64,000 nucleotides of DNA from Siphonodentalium dalli (taxonomy: Eukaryota > Mollusca > Scaphopoda > Gadilida > Siphonodentaliidae). Positions within the stretch are counted from its first letter, which is position 1; every line of letters begins with the position of its first letter. Position numbers and translations under genes: made by a program. Of the stretch, positions 25,201 through 37,382 are shown piece after piece. The DNA lies in NCBI GenBank assembly GCA_032622095.1, contig CP136061.1:43905797-43969796 (forward strand), in the 5' to 3' direction. Under the pieces are notes generated by a model. It was given only the letters and a program-made list of their open reading frames with translations. It made no database searches and was not told the DNA's origin.

Positions 25201-28200
25201 ATCAATCTGAATTACTACAAATATATCAACTTCGTTTTCGACCAACCTATGTGTGTACATGTGGTGTATAATTATATTGGCCATCTCCAATTTAAACCCT
25301 GTCTATAAAGACCCCTGGATCGACATGCGAAAACCGCCGTTTGACAGATAAATCCACAGTTTAGACGTTATGTATAAGTGACGGATTGGTTATCGTCCAT
25401 TATCCCATAGGTCCATTGTTTACCGTCTCTAAATCGTCGAGTCTACAAATACATTCGGCCACATGTAGATCCCCCTTATGCGGACTTTTGTGGTTATGAT
25501 ATTACAGTAGTATATATTAGTATATATCTATACCCTTTAAAATTCCTGATATTTGCCCTTGTTGATTATTTGGCCCTTTAAAGAGAGGTACCCAAATTTC
25601 GTCTCTTGTGAGTATTTATTGTCCGTTCACTAACATTATAGCTTGCTAATGTTTGAGTTTGCCACATTTTGTTGGTATTTAGCTTTTTGCTTACAATATT
25701 ATTGACACCGTATCACATGTTAATACGAAGTCTTGAAATTCGCACGAAAAGGCATGAAAATTCAAAATTGTGAAATTTTATCTGAAAATAAAATAAAAAT
25801 AATGGAACTTTCTCGCTTCTAATCGTATTTATCTTGGAAACAAGAATATGTTCACTGCCAAGGTTGTCATACTTGATACGACACAATTCTTTTCAAACCA
25901 TAATCTACAGTAAATTGTGGACAGTTCTCGAATTGATCTATTATGATAGTACATACATAATAATGAGGATAACTAACTTAGACAAGAGTTGAAAACAATT
26001 ATTCGAATTTGGAGAGTTTCGTGATTAATATTTCTTCCCCATTATTTGCTGCTGTGTGTGGCTCCGAGTCATATTCACATGTTGCTCGGGTGAAGAATGA
26101 CTGATTTATTAGTGGCCCTTCAAGTCATTTTATATATTTATTAGTAATCTGGGGCAAACAGCACATATTGCATGACGCCCCGGATAATAAGCGCTCTTTA
26201 TTGGTAACTACTAGTGATCTCTGTCATTTGAGATCAACAGCACCTATCCCGTGCACCAACTTTCCCACTTATGGTCAGGGGTAATATGCTCTTTACTGAT
26301 CATATAAATTGTTAGTCCCCCTTTAAATCATCTGTGATCAAAGACGCATATCACATGACATTCCCCTGGTCAGGTCACCCATATGTATCAATGTTCCTAC
26401 ATATATTCTATGTTGATAAGAAACGCTGTTTATTGATCATAGTTTCCTCTGTAAGTCATCCGAGGTGAACGGCATATATCACATGACATTATACGGGTAA
26501 ATTTTCACCGACCAGACTGCAACCATTTTGGGCATATAGATAATGATTTAGATACAATTAATTAGTAGTGCGCCCTTAAGACAAATGAGGTCAACGGGAC
26601 CTATCTAATAAGATTCAAAGGATCAAATTACCCATATGTGCAAATGTTCATCTTCGATGGTCCAACCGTTTGGTCGCCTCTAGCCAAGATATACCTACAA
26701 TAATTATTAGTGCCCTTTTAAGACATCTGAGGTGAACGAGATCTCGGGTTAAAACACCCCTATATGCAAATTGTCAGCTGCGATGATCCAGTTGTTAAGT
26801 GACCTACAAGCGGACAAACAAACAAACAAACAAACAACCAAAATTGAGCTTTATTTGTATATATTCCAGAAATATAGAACGCTGAAAAAATGTGATTCAT
26901 GCCTACTTCGAAACAACAGTCCTTCCATTGACGTAAAGAGCGACCTGTAACCAATGAATTTGAAAACAGGTCCTGATTTGTTCACAAAGTGTTGCTAAAA
27001 TTATTATACTCACCGATATCTCAGAACAATGGAAATCCTTTTGACTTAATCAGGGGTTACCTAAGTTAACCTGTTGACATTGTTCCTCACACTCACTGAA
27101 CACTGAACAGCATGTTCTCCCAGAAATAAGTTCATATTGAATTTATTTAAAACACGAAATAAGCCCATATATGGATTATTTGAATATGAATTAAGCTCGA
27201 TATTAACCTAAATAGGACAACTGTCGTTTATGAACCTATTTCAATTTGAAATAAGCTCATATAGGCATTATTTCATCGACTTTTTTCATCGACACGACGC
27301 ACCAGATGAACGCTCTTTATAATGGGTTGTCATTGCGGCGCGCCATTCAACGAAACAAGGGGTATAAGTCCTATATTAGCTTATTTAAGAATCAAATAAG
27401 TTCCATATGAACCTATGTGAATATTTAGGTCATATATGAACCTATGTGCACGAGGATATGTTGCACGGACATATATCACGACTTAAAACCAGAAAGTATA
27501 ACCAACTTAGACACAAACAAGGTAAGCGTGACCCCGCTGGCGACTTTCTCAAAATATCTGGAACCCGAACGAAAGAAGACCCCTAAATTGTTACACCACG
27601 CTAACAACGTCAATCACATATTATGAATTCCCGGCTCAGAATTTAGCAATCTGAATTAGCACAATAGTCCAACTTCGTTTCCGATCAACCCATGTGTACG
27701 TGTGGTGGATAATTATAGTAGAAGACACATAACATTATATACTCTATACCAAATATAGCGAGTTTTATTTAGGAAAGAAGTATCTGATATATGTAACATC
27801 CACTTTGTAGAGTACACACTCCTAATTACAGAACGTTGTCTTTTATTTTATAACCTAAAGTAAAATGAAGGGATTTCTTGTTTTAGTAATTTCCTCTCTA
27901 GATTCTGCACAAACGATGATTTCTTTATGCATCTATGATTGAGAAGACAAAACTGTTCTTAAAAAAACTGTGGGTTCCATTACATTGACTTGCCCAAATT
28001 TGCATGTGATCCAGAACCGAAGTGGTGAAATAGCATATTTGAGATCATACAACTCAATAAATGTATAGCCATATTCCCTGTATGTCTCACAATCACTTAA
28101 ATATACACAGTTAAACACACTGTGAAGGAATTTCCAAAACGTGGTGTAGAATATCATCTTATGGCCCTATTAATCCTTAGTATTGACTCTTTTCTAAAAA

Positions 28201-29126
28201 TTCCATTTTGTGGCCTTTTGTCCATTTTTAAAGGTTTTTGTGTATGAATAGTAAAACCAATGAACTTTTACTGTCTACAATCGTTTGGACTTTCCTCATA
28301 AAGCACTGTAGTGTTGAAAATAGCATTATATTGGATATTCCAATGAATGTCACTGGATTTCACTTATTTTTTTCTGGAAACTGACTCTAAATTTGAATAT
28401 CGGAAATATAGGATACGGGAAAACCATATTGACAAATCTCAGCCAATATGGATCTATGGATCTTGATGCATAACACATTACTATCACCAGCTTTTACAAT
28501 CCGTATTCTTTCATATAGTGTTTACTGCTTTCTGTTTTGATGTTTATAGTTAGAGCTACAATCATTTTTGTTGCAACTCGATGGCGAAATGACAAATCAT
28601 TAGCCCGGGGTTGTTCGATTTGTATAGCATGCCCATAAAGTTATAAATAGACATAAACTAAAGTACTAAACTTGTTGTTATGCAGCAAAAATCTTCACAA
28701 ACTGGAATAAAACAACCCATAACTGGAATATGGCGACAAGAGCTTTTTGTGATTTCATTACCCCATTATCAACGTTCCAATTTGGAACAGTCCAAAATGG
28801 CATTTAAAAATAGAAAAGAGTCAATTCTCTGGATTCAAGGGTCAAAAGTTGATTTTGGAACAAATATGTTAAGCAATTCCAACACAGTGTAATTAACATA
28901 TTATACTTAAGAGGTTATGAGAAATACAGGGCATATGGATATCAATTTACTCAGTTGCATGACCTCAAATATGGCATTTCATCACACCAGTTATGTGCCC
29001 CAAGGACAATTTGTACTAAATATATATTACATGTTTCAGACCACCCTGGAATCAGACGCAGGAGAGATATACACGTTCATATGGGATGACTGGGTTTCCA
29101 ACGGGAACCCAGTAGAGTTGACATGA
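18918..29126 (+). CDS. Secreted PAN-PLAT protein, copy A (3 exons)
   Basis: The model joins 18,918-19,203, 24,686-24,957 and 29,040-29,126. Junctions are AATG|GTGAGT and TTTCAG|AGTTCC (phase 1), then GGAAG|GTGAGA and TTTCAG|ACCACC (phase 0). The protein is 214 residues. Residues 1-22 are a signal peptide (hydrophobic SFVLLIILIG). A PAN/Apple-like module follows with Cys54, 58, 64 and 76 in SVCAKICLTSERCPMFSFD...CHIAEG. Residues 97-210 read as a PLAT/LH2 domain: MKVYTRGCGSCGTDSWVYFT (strand 1 and GTDS.V turn), FDDCEPGAIDDWQL (f..G..D.f), MWKLWK (W.l.kv) and, from exon 3, GEIYTFIWDDWV (g..Y.F...W). PLAT domains bind lipids or partner proteins and PAN modules bind proteins or sugars, so an extracellular binding role is inferred. 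Nothing enzymatic is seen. The paralogue lies at 52,076. Confidence 0.8.
19300..21320. repeat. GACGGTGTAGA motif cluster in intron 1
   Basis: ACGGTGTAGA-type motifs near 19,380-19,410, 19,800 and 19,845 face inverted TCTACACCGTCAT motifs at 21,262 and 21,290. The same arrangement occurs in copy B (about 53,775-56,300). This may mark the ends of an old inserted element with inverted subterminal repeats. Confidence 0.4.
21994..24610. other. Intron 1 insertion specific to unit A
   Basis: Unit A and unit B match up to GCAGAATGTGCAT (end 21,991 in A) and again from GTAATGTCTGAGGCCAGGTG before exon 2. Unit B has only about 100 bp between them, whereas A has about 2.6 kb. No coding region was recognised. 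A hairpin at 24,467-24,535 has arms AGCTGGTATCTTAACAATAA. Confidence 0.55.
24686..24957 (+). CDS. Gene A exon 2 (PLAT core)
   Basis: 272 nt between a TTTCAG acceptor and a GTGAGA donor, entering in phase 1 and leaving in phase 0. The entry phase matches the end of exon 1. It codes residues 96-186, all PLAT strands except the last. Confidence 0.85.
25085..27700. repeat. Dispersed repeats in gene A intron 2
   Basis: A block at 25,087-25,275 recurs at 27,538-27,720 (GGCGACTTTCTCAAA...). From 26,150 to 26,800 there are degenerate tandem units of about 100-150 bp built around GCTCTTTATTG and AAGTCATCTGAGGT, closing with a (CAAA)n tail at 26,815-26,840. The same series closes unit B at 63,620-63,660. 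This is repeat DNA, probably derived from a SINE or LINE tail. Confidence 0.6.
27140..27430. repeat. Dispersed repeat (CATATAGGCATTATTT family)
   Basis: Blocks such as AAATAAGCTCATATAGGCAT, CATCGACACGA and CACGCTCTTT/GAACGCTCTTT recur at 36,350-36,780. This is a dispersed family without coding capacity. Confidence 0.55.
27750..28915. other. No gene seen (intron 2 of gene A)
   Basis: AT-rich intronic sequence. Open frames here are short and resemble nothing known. Confidence 0.4.
29040..29126 (+). CDS. Gene A exon 3 (last PLAT strand, stop)
   Basis: 87 nt after acceptor ATGTTTCAG, starting in phase 0 as needed. It codes 28 residues including GEIYTFIWDDWV, the closing Y.F...W signature of PLAT domains, and ends with TGA. 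The PLAT pattern continues exactly across the splice, which is the main reason for calling this the terminal exon. No clear AATAAA was seen close downstream. Confidence 0.75.
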   Translation, partial: TTLESDAGEIYTFIWDDWVSNGNPVELT

Positions 29127-29204
29127 ACACATGTAATGTGCCCGACACAAGGATCCACTCCAGCTTAAATGGTCATGCTAATGGTCTATGATGTCGGTGG
29201 GTCC

Positions 29205-31335
29205 TGCTGAACTGCTGCTTACATGTAATCTTGTATGCTGTATAGTCAATTCCCAAAGTCGGGGCAACTGATCACATTCTCTCTGCACAAAAATGTCATG
29301 GTCATGCTCTGTTCCAAGATATGAGAAAACATAATACTCTATAAAGTATTTTAAAAGGTTTTCAGATCAAGCTCCACGAAAACAAATTATTTTATTCTGA
29401 ACTGACCATACCAGCATCAGTACCGCCACATGACATTCTGAAATATCGACTCCAACAAAAAAAGATATTGTTTAACTCACCTTTTACACGATTGGAATCT
29501 TCATCCCATACATGTTACCATTAACACTTCATCTTATCACAATCATGTTCATCGTCGTTTTATAAACGACTTTGTGTATATATTGTTTCCATCTATTCAC
29601 CATTGTTTATCATGTTGTTTTCATGCTTGATACACTCCAATCATGTCATCATTTCTCTGGCCCACAAAAATAACTATCTCTCTTACATTATGTTAGCAAA
29701 TTGCCAGTTTTCTCTCACTCCAAGACTTATGTTATTTCAGTTTCTGACCGGTTTCAGGCTGTATCGCTGTGATCTCAACCATAGTAGTTGATGGGTATAT
29801 CAGCATTGCAGCATCGTGCCGCGATTGGCATCTTTAATAACATACATTATAAAAACAGGCCGAAAATAGATTTATATCGAAAACGAAAATTTTCTAAAAT
29901 TCCCAAGGGTGGCAACCTCAGACTACCACTTGTCCTTGTAGTTATAACAATGATGCTTCTAAGTTCGGGATACGTCGATAATATCGGGACCAATTTCACA
30001 AACTGGCATAGCAGGGGAACTTACTGTCTTTCAATACAATATCCACAGTAAGCTACAGCAAATAGTTGAAACTATAAACAAATAGGACATTTTCTGAATG
30101 CTGAACTGCTATACATGTAATCTTTGAGAGACAAAACATATGCTGTATAGTCAATTTCCAAATTCCGGGTAACTGATTACATTCTCTCCGCTCAAAAATG
30201 CCATGGTCATGAACTGTTCCAAGACATAAGAAAACATAATACTCTGTAAAGTATTTAAAAAGGTTTTCAGACCAAGCTCCACGAATTTTTTTTTTATTAT
30301 AAACTGACCATTCCCATACATATTACCATCAACACTTCATCTTAGTTATCACAAACATGTTCGTCGTCGTTTCATAAACAACTTTGTGTATATATTGTGT
30401 CCATCTATTCACCATTTTCTATCATGTTTTTTTCATGTTTGATACACTCCAATCACGTCAATGTTTCTCTGGCCCACACAAATAACTGTATCTCTCTTAC
30501 AGTATTATAGCAAATTGCCAGCTTTCTCTCCAAGACTTCGGTTACTTCAGTTACTGACGGGTTTCAGACTGTATCGCTGTGATCTCAACCATAGTATTTG
30601 ATGGTAATCTCAGCATTGCAGCACCGTGCCGCGATTGGCATCTTTAATAACATAAAATATAAAAACAGGCCGAAATAGATTTATATGGAAAAAGTAAATT
30701 TTATAAAATTCCCAAGGGTAGCAACATCAGACAACGTCCTTACCTTATAGTCATAACAAAGCTGCTTCTAAGTTCGGGATACGTCCATAGTAACGGAACC
30801 AAGTTAACAAATTGGCATAGCAGGGGGAATTACTGTCTTTCAATACAATATCCGCAGTATTAGAAATAAGCTACATCAAATGGTTGAATCTATAAATAAA
30901 CAGGACATTTTCTGAATGCTGAACTGATATACATGTAATGTTGGTGGGGCAAAAAATATGCTGTATAGTCAATTTCCAAATTCTGGGTGACTGATTACAT
31001 TCTCTCTGCACAAACATGTCATGGCGATGCACTGTTCCATGACATAAGAAAACATCATACTCTGTAAAGTATTTAGAAGGTTTTCAAACCAAGCGCCACG
31101 AAAAAAATAAATTCTGAACTGACCATACCCAGCATCAGTACCACCACATGGCATTCTGAAATATCCACTCCAACAAAAAAAAGGATATTTTTTAAACTCA
31201 CCTTTGACATGATTGAACTCTTCATCCCATACATGTTACCATTAACACTTCATCTTATCACAATCATGTTCGTCGTCGTTTTATATATTGTTTTCATCTA
31301 TTCACCATTGTCTATCATGTTTTTTTCATGTTTGA
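29205..31335. repeat. Threefold tandem repeat of about 0.85 kb
   Basis: Three copies begin near 29,210, 30,100 and 30,915; each carries GCTGTATAGTCAATTyCCAA, then CTGATTACATTCTCTC and TTTCAGACCAAGCTCCACGA. Copies 1 and 2 share the whole unit down to the CTTTCAATACAATATCC block; copy 3 is partial and stops near 31,335. It sits immediately after gene A's last exon. Confidence 0.8.
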
Positions 31336-31339
31336 TACA

Positions 31340-32030
31340 CTATTAATTGGCAAGAATGAACCCCATCCCCTCGTGATTTTTGGCAAACGATAAATTATTT
31401 GCTGAACAAAAATAAATCCACATGTATCCAAACATTATACAACCAACACGGAGATGTTACTATCGACGGAAAAACGCAATGTGACAGACGATCTCGAGAA
31501 TGTGAAGAGTTTGAATGATGCTTTCTTTAGAGATACGGGCGGTGTTGGCGGTGGGTATGCTGTTAAAATATTCACCTCCGTCAAAAACCGCCATTAACAG
31601 AAATAGTAAATAGTAAAATATAGACAGACTTTGTTCTCATCCCAATCAGAAATATGGCATAAACAGTATGTTGTCAAATGTTTTTCATTTGTTATGTAAA
31701 CCAAAAGCAAAAAACGTTACAGAACCTGGCTTTTGTTTGGATCCGGATATGGTAAACATAAAGATCGTTATTTCTTACTGTTTACCTGATATGGAAATAA
31801 TAGCGAGCGTTTATAGCATATGTGTGTGATTAACCAATAGAATTGCGCTGTGTAAACAGAAGCAACACTTCTGTAACTCGAGCAGGCTCTTGTTTACGTA
31901 CACCATCGTACGTCTTGACGACAATATACTATTTCCGCGCTGATTATGTTTGGCATATGAACAAAACTATATATATTTTAATATTCCTTCTGTTGATGGC
32001 GATTTGAACAAATGTGAATATTTCTGCAAC
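31340..32030. other. No gene seen
   Basis: No feature is recognised in this AT-rich stretch. Confidence 0.35.
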
Positions 32031-32039
32031 GAACGGCGC

Positions 32040-32300
32040 CCGTGCTTTTAAATTCAACTATCGATTATCATGGTCACGATATTCCAACTCTTTCCAGTAG
32101 ATTATCCAAATCGCTCTCCAATGTTACATTCACCCGAGATAAGATACTTACTGCAATTAAATCATTCAAAGATAACAAAGTCCATGGATTTGATGGCTAA
32201 GCCCAAAAATTATCAACGCTACTGCTGATTCGATTGTTGTTTCCTTAGAAATTATTCTTACGCACACTTGTAGACATTTAGTCCTGAACTCCCTGGTCCG
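32040..32300 (+). mobile_element. LINE reverse-transcriptase fragment 2
   Basis: The + strand frame reads TRDKILTAIKSFKDNKVHGF followed by DG, matching the 'i..I..LK..Ka.GpDgi' region at the front of non-LTR RT domains. A stop follows. It is a short, dead fragment cut by the next element. Confidence 0.65.
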
Positions 32301-34906
32301 AATCGGCATCGCTGTGGTTTAGACTAGGTTTTATTCTATACCTGGCTTTACTCTAGTTTAAACTATGTTTTAGTAATAGTAAACGACCAGGATACGACTA
32401 TCTGGTCCGAATCGGCATCTCTGGTTTAGACTAGGTTTTATTCTAGACCAGGTTTAACTCCAGTTTAAACTAGGTTTAAGTAGGGTTTAAACTTGGTTTT
32501 ACAGTAGTTAAACCAGGTTTATGGGAGTAAAACTGGGTTTTAGCGTACTTAAACCAAGTTTTGTGATAAACTCAGTTTAAGTTGAAACTAGGTTTTATTA
32601 ACGTGATAAAGTTATGGTAATATTACTAATTGTTTGTGGTGAATTGGCTATATAATCATCAGTATAAGCTTAGGTATATATGATTTATACGTACCATACG
32701 TCTCGCCTCGAACATACACCTTTAAATATACTTTGAAAAAAATTCAAAGTTAAACCACCCTACCCCAGGTTTGACTAAAACCTAGTTTTTTGGGTTTAAT
32801 TATTCGGCCGATATTTTTCGCCCAATATTGATGTTGTTTCTTCGTGAATATGGGAGTGTTTATTTTGAATTGGGGGACGCGTTTATGCGCGGGCGTTTGT
32901 CACTCAATGTAGATGCAGGAGAGTCTTAGTGGAATTCGGGGAGGCGATGTCGGTACTTATGAGATAAATTCTAACAAAATATGTGCCAGTGTGATGGATG
33001 ATTTCTTGCTATATATGTCTGTTTGCAATTCGCTCGTTCGGATGTCGATTTGGCGGATGAGAGCATGGCGGGATCGGACTGATTAGATTGACACGTTAGA
33101 CACGAACATGACTTTTGAAACTGATTCCTTATTCACAAAAGGGTCTCTTTCGGTCAATTTGACGTATGGGTTGGTGGCCCGCCCAAATACCTATCAGAGA
33201 CACCCCAGCCTTCACCCGGGGGAGGGTAACGACCACACTGTGGGGGTGGAGTATGGATTATTTTGGAGAACTAAGAATTTCGGCCAATTTGATAGTATGG
33301 GTGGGTGGCTCGCCCCAAATAAACCATAGAAACACCCCACCCCTCACATCCGGGGGGCTACCACCGAGGGGGTGAACGTGGGATATGGACCATTTTCGAG
33401 ACTGGTAAGGATTTCGGCCAATTGACGGCATGGATGGATGGCCCGCTCAAATGTCCCATAGAAACATCCCACCCCTGAACGCTGGGGGAACCACACAGGA
33501 GGTGAAAATGGGGTATGGACCATTTTCGAGAACGGTAAGGATTTCGGTCAATTTGACGCCAGCAGTGTGTGTAGCCCGCTCCAACTACTCCCTAGAAACA
33601 CCCTCACCCGGAGGTACCACCCCGAGGGGGTGAAATGGGGTATGGACCATTTTCGAGAACGGTGGGTGGCACATCCCAAATGCCCCCCATAGAAACACCC
33701 CAACCCCACCCGGACCCCATTTTCACCCGCTCGGGTAGAACCACCCGCGGTAAGGGTGGGGGTGTTTCTATGACTATATTTGAGGCGGGCCGCACACCAA
33801 TGACGTCATATTGGCCGAAATCCTTACCGTTCTCGATAACGGTCCATACCCCATACATAGACTCTATGGGGTATTTGGGGCGTGCCACCTACACATGCCG
33901 TAATATTAACCAACAGAGGCATGTTTTTTGCGAATAATGAATAAAATGCTCCATACCCCATTTCACCCCGGCAGGGTGGTACCCTCCAGGGATGAGGGTA
34001 GGGTGTCTATATGGGATATTTGGAGCGGGCCACACACCCCTGTCGTCAAATTGGCCGAAATCCTTACCGTTCTCGAACAAGGTTCATATCCCATCTTCAC
34101 CCTCGGGTGGTGACCCACCCCACCCCGCCCGGATGTGAGGGGTGGGTGTTTATATGCGTTATTTGATGTACCCTTCCCCGGGGGTGAGGGTTGGGGTGTT
34201 TGTATTCGGTATTTGGGCGTACGCCAATTTCCACCTCCTCTGGTGGGACAGGCCCCCCCCCCCCCGGTGAGGGGTGGGTAGGGTGGTTCTATGGTGTATT
34301 TTGATCGTGCCACCCACTCCTGCTGCCAAATTAATTAGCCTAAATCCTTACCGTCCATATCCCGGGGTGAGGGGTGATGTTTCTATCGGGTATTATGGGC
34401 GGGCCACCCTTTCATGCCGTCAAATTCGCCGAAATCCTTCCCGTTCTCAAAAATGGTCCATACCCCATTTTCACCCGCCCGGATGGTACCCCCGGGGTGG
34501 TGGTGTTTCTATGGGGTATTTGTGGCGGGGCCCCACCCATGCCCTCAAGAGATATTTTTGAGTTCCAAAAGTCACGTTCGTCCATGATATTAGATAATAT
34601 ATAACCGTTATGCAACAGACCGTGCATTCGTCGTGATTTCTCAAAGCGCACGGGTTATTCCCCTGATTAGGAGATTATATAGCGACAACAGGTCGCTTGA
34701 CCGGACAATGAATTGACAAGCTTAGCGATAATAAACAGACAGACCACGCCTCCCATTCTTGCAATTGGACAAGTGTGGCCCACAGGTAACGCAATCGACC
34801 AAATCTATGTCGTCCCAGCGGTGGAGAAAAACTTGGTTTTACTACTAAAACCCAGTTTAAACTTGTAGTTTAAACTAGGTCTAAACTGGAGATGCCGATT
34901 CGGACC
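32297..34906. mobile_element. Element with GTTTAAAC-rich inverted ends, copy 1
   Basis: The left side starts GGTCCGAATCGGCATC (32,297, repeated at 32,404) followed by GGTTTAGACTAGGTTTTATT and several degenerate CAGGTTTAAACTAGG copies. The right side is the inverse, TTTAAACTAGGTCTAAACTG and GAGATGCCGATTCGGACC, ending at 34,906. Inside is the inverted minisatellite. There is no transposase. It is a non-autonomous DNA element related to the one at 37.4-39.05 kb. Confidence 0.65.
33140..34560. repeat. Minisatellite with units in both orientations
   Basis: Units of about 110-120 bp contain GGCCCGCCCAAATACC, AGAAACACCCCACCC, GGGGTATGGACCATTTTCGA and GGTAAGGATTTCGGCCAATT. Up to about 33,720 they run in + orientation; from there they run inverted (TTGGCCGAAATCCTTACCGT). 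The array is thus a large imperfect palindrome. Confidence 0.85.
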
Positions 34907-34929
34907 TCTATGTCTGATGTATCCGTACT

Positions 34930-36010
34930 GTACGTCTCGTCTTGAAAATATACTTTTAAATATACTTTGGAGAAAAAAAACATAAAAGTAAAACCACCCT
35001 ACCCCAGGTTTTACTAAAACCTAGTCTTGTGGGTTTTATTATTCGGTCGACTGTTTTCGCCCAGTATTGATGTTGTTTCATCGCGTATATGGGGTGTTTC
35101 TTTTGAATTGGGGGAGACGTTTATGCTCGGGGGTTTGTCACTCAATATCCATGTGCAGTACATATATGAGAGTCTCAGTGGAATTCGGGGTGGCGATGTC
35201 GGTACTTATGGGATAACTTCTAAAAAATATTCCAGTGCGATGTGTGATTTCCTGTTATATAGGTTTGTTTTCGATTCGCTCGTTTGGAGATCGCTTTGGC
35301 GACAGAAAACATGGAATGATCGGACTGATCCGTTTGACACGTTCGACACGAACCTCTTTTGGAACTATTTCTTTATTCACAAAAATGTCCTTTTCGGTGG
35401 CCCGCCCAAATACCCACTAGAAACACACATAGACCTCACCCCGGGGAGGGTACCACCCTGAGGGGGTGAAATGGAGTATGGACTATTTTCGACAACGAAA
35501 TCCGGGGGGTTACCACCCTGAGGGGTGAACACAGGATATGGACCATTTTCGAGACCGGTAAGGATTTCCGCCAATTTGAGGGCATGGGTGGGTGGCCGCT
35601 CCAAATAACCCATAGAAACAGCCCACCCTCAACCTGGTGGGGGGGGTCACAACAGGGGTCAAAATGAGATATGGACCGTTTTCGAGAACGGAAAGGATTT
35701 CGGCCAATTTGATGATTGGCCCGCTCCAAATACCACTTAGAAACACCCACCCTCATACCTGGGGTATTATTAAATAGCCCATACCCACCCCTCATCCCGG
35801 TGGTGCCACCCGAGCGGTTGAAAATGGGGTATGGATCCCGGTTTGAGGGGTTGGGATGTTACTATGGGACATTTTTGGGCGGGCCAACAACCGTTCTCGA
35901 AAATGGTCAATACCCCATTTCACCCCCCCCCCCCCCCCGCGGTGGTGCCCTCCGGGTGAGGGTGTTTCTAGTGTGTATTTGGGCGGGCCACACACCATGC
36001 CGTATAAATG
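34930..36010. repeat. Second copy of the inverted minisatellite and its leader
   Basis: The leader at 34,930-35,390 parallels 32,730-33,150 (CGCCCAATATTGATGTTGTT type). It is followed by + units at 35,390-35,830 and inverted units at 35,840-36,005, including a C15-type run near 35,922. It is a shorter duplicate of the 33.1-34.6 kb array. Confidence 0.8.
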
Positions 36011-37380
36011 ACAGAAAGAAACATTTTTGCAAATAAGCAATCAAATTGTCCATTCAAACGCTATTTTTTTTGCCTCAAGTTCTTGTGGCCAATTCATGCT
36101 CTCCCAGCTTGACTTCAAGAGTTATTTTTATTTTTTTTTTTTTTTTTTTTTTTTTCTAAGACACCGCTTGATATTTTTTGTTGAAAGGACGTTTCGGACT
36201 TTGATATTTTTTCCCCAGAAATCTGTTTCGAGTTTACTGTACCAATTTCTAATTTCAATCCGGTTCGACATTCAGATTGAAATTCAAAGCCATCAATCAA
36301 TTAATTTATCGACGCTGAGCGTTCAGCCTGTTCGCTTGAATATAGGTTTCAAAACCCAAATATGCTCATATAGGCCTTATCTGAATCTGAATTACGCTCT
36401 ATATGAACGTAAATGGGGCACGATAACAGTCGTATATGAGCGTAGTAATACACGTATTACAAATACCACCATATGAAACACGCCCATATTGGCATTATTT
36501 AATCTAATATTGTTCATCGACACGAACTGCCAGGCTCACGCTCTTTGTATAATGTTGTTTCACTGCGGCCCGCGCCATACGACGGAATGACGGTTATACG
36601 CTCATTGTGTACTTATTCCAGAATAGACTGTTTTCCTGCCCCATTTACGTTCATATAGAGCGTAATTCAGATACAAATAACTCCAAAATGGGCGTATTTG
36701 GGTCTATGAAATACGTTCAATATGAACCTATTTGCATGAGGACAAGTTGGAGCGTTAGTACGTTGGGTTCTCTTTTGGAATCTATCAGAAATACAAAGTT
36801 TCAGCTCGCTACCAGCGGCCATAAACAGTGCCACCTCCCTTCAGCATCATCCCTCACTTAAAAACGCCAGTGGTGTCTCAGAAAAAAAGTAAACGAATTC
36901 ACGATTGACCCAGAATTCGAGATGGGGAGCACGAATTAGGCCACAACAAAAAACTTTATGCTCATCAATCGGTCATAACTATCTAAACTTCAATCTAAAG
37001 TCGTATTCTCACATATTTATTACATGTCATTCCGAAATTCACATTATTATTTTGGTCATTATTCAACAATTTTCATCCAATGTTGTTATTATTCCCATTA
37101 CGCCGGACTTCCGGTTTGCTTTTGCACGCGGTTGCTAAGACGCCTCATCTATGGTATCTATGCACCGGGTTTTGATTTCGGGTTGGTTTTTATTGGGTCG
37201 CTTTTCGGGTTTGGTTTTGCGATGCATCATGGTAAAGGGTTGCTTTTGTATAAAAGCAAAGACAACCCGATTTCGTGACCGGTCAATCACCAACGGTCGG
37301 AGAGTTAAATTGATAATTTACGGAGAGAGATAAATAGAGAATTATATCGCAAACTAACTGTTAAACCAAACATAAGGGCG
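36010..37380. other. Repeat-derived, no gene
   Basis: Holds a (T)n run at 36,132-36,156 and a member of the CATATAGGCATTATTT dispersed family (36,350-36,780). The open frames look accidental. Confidence 0.4.
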
Positions 37381-37382
37381 TG

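Larger units (their letters stand above)
17785..27010. repeat. Segmental duplication unit A
   Basis: From about 17,785 the sequence parallels unit B (from about 51,195), starting at the shared ACAGTTTTGCAAAT block. It continues through the promoter repeats, exon 1, intron 1 (20.3-22.0 kb matching 54.2-57.0 kb), exon 2 and the first part of intron 2 (25.1-26.8 kb matching 62.0-63.65 kb). Unit A has about 2.6 kb not found in B (21,994 to about 24,610). Unit B has extra DNA at 52,451-53,696 and 57.5-61.78 kb. Confidence 0.85.

Noticed and set aside
28680-28892. 70-codon open frame before gene A exon 3, considered as an extra exon
   Set aside because: The phase-0 end of exon 2 joins directly to the exon at 29,040 and completes the PLAT pattern. 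This frame has no suitable acceptor or family resemblance.
33108-36040. Many 60-150-codon open frames over the 33-36 kb arrays
   Set aside because: They overlap in several frames and on both strands of the GC-rich minisatellite units, as expected from repeat composition.
36027-36476. 149-codon open frame
   Set aside because: It runs through a poly-T tract (poly-Phe) and a dispersed repeat, with no domain.
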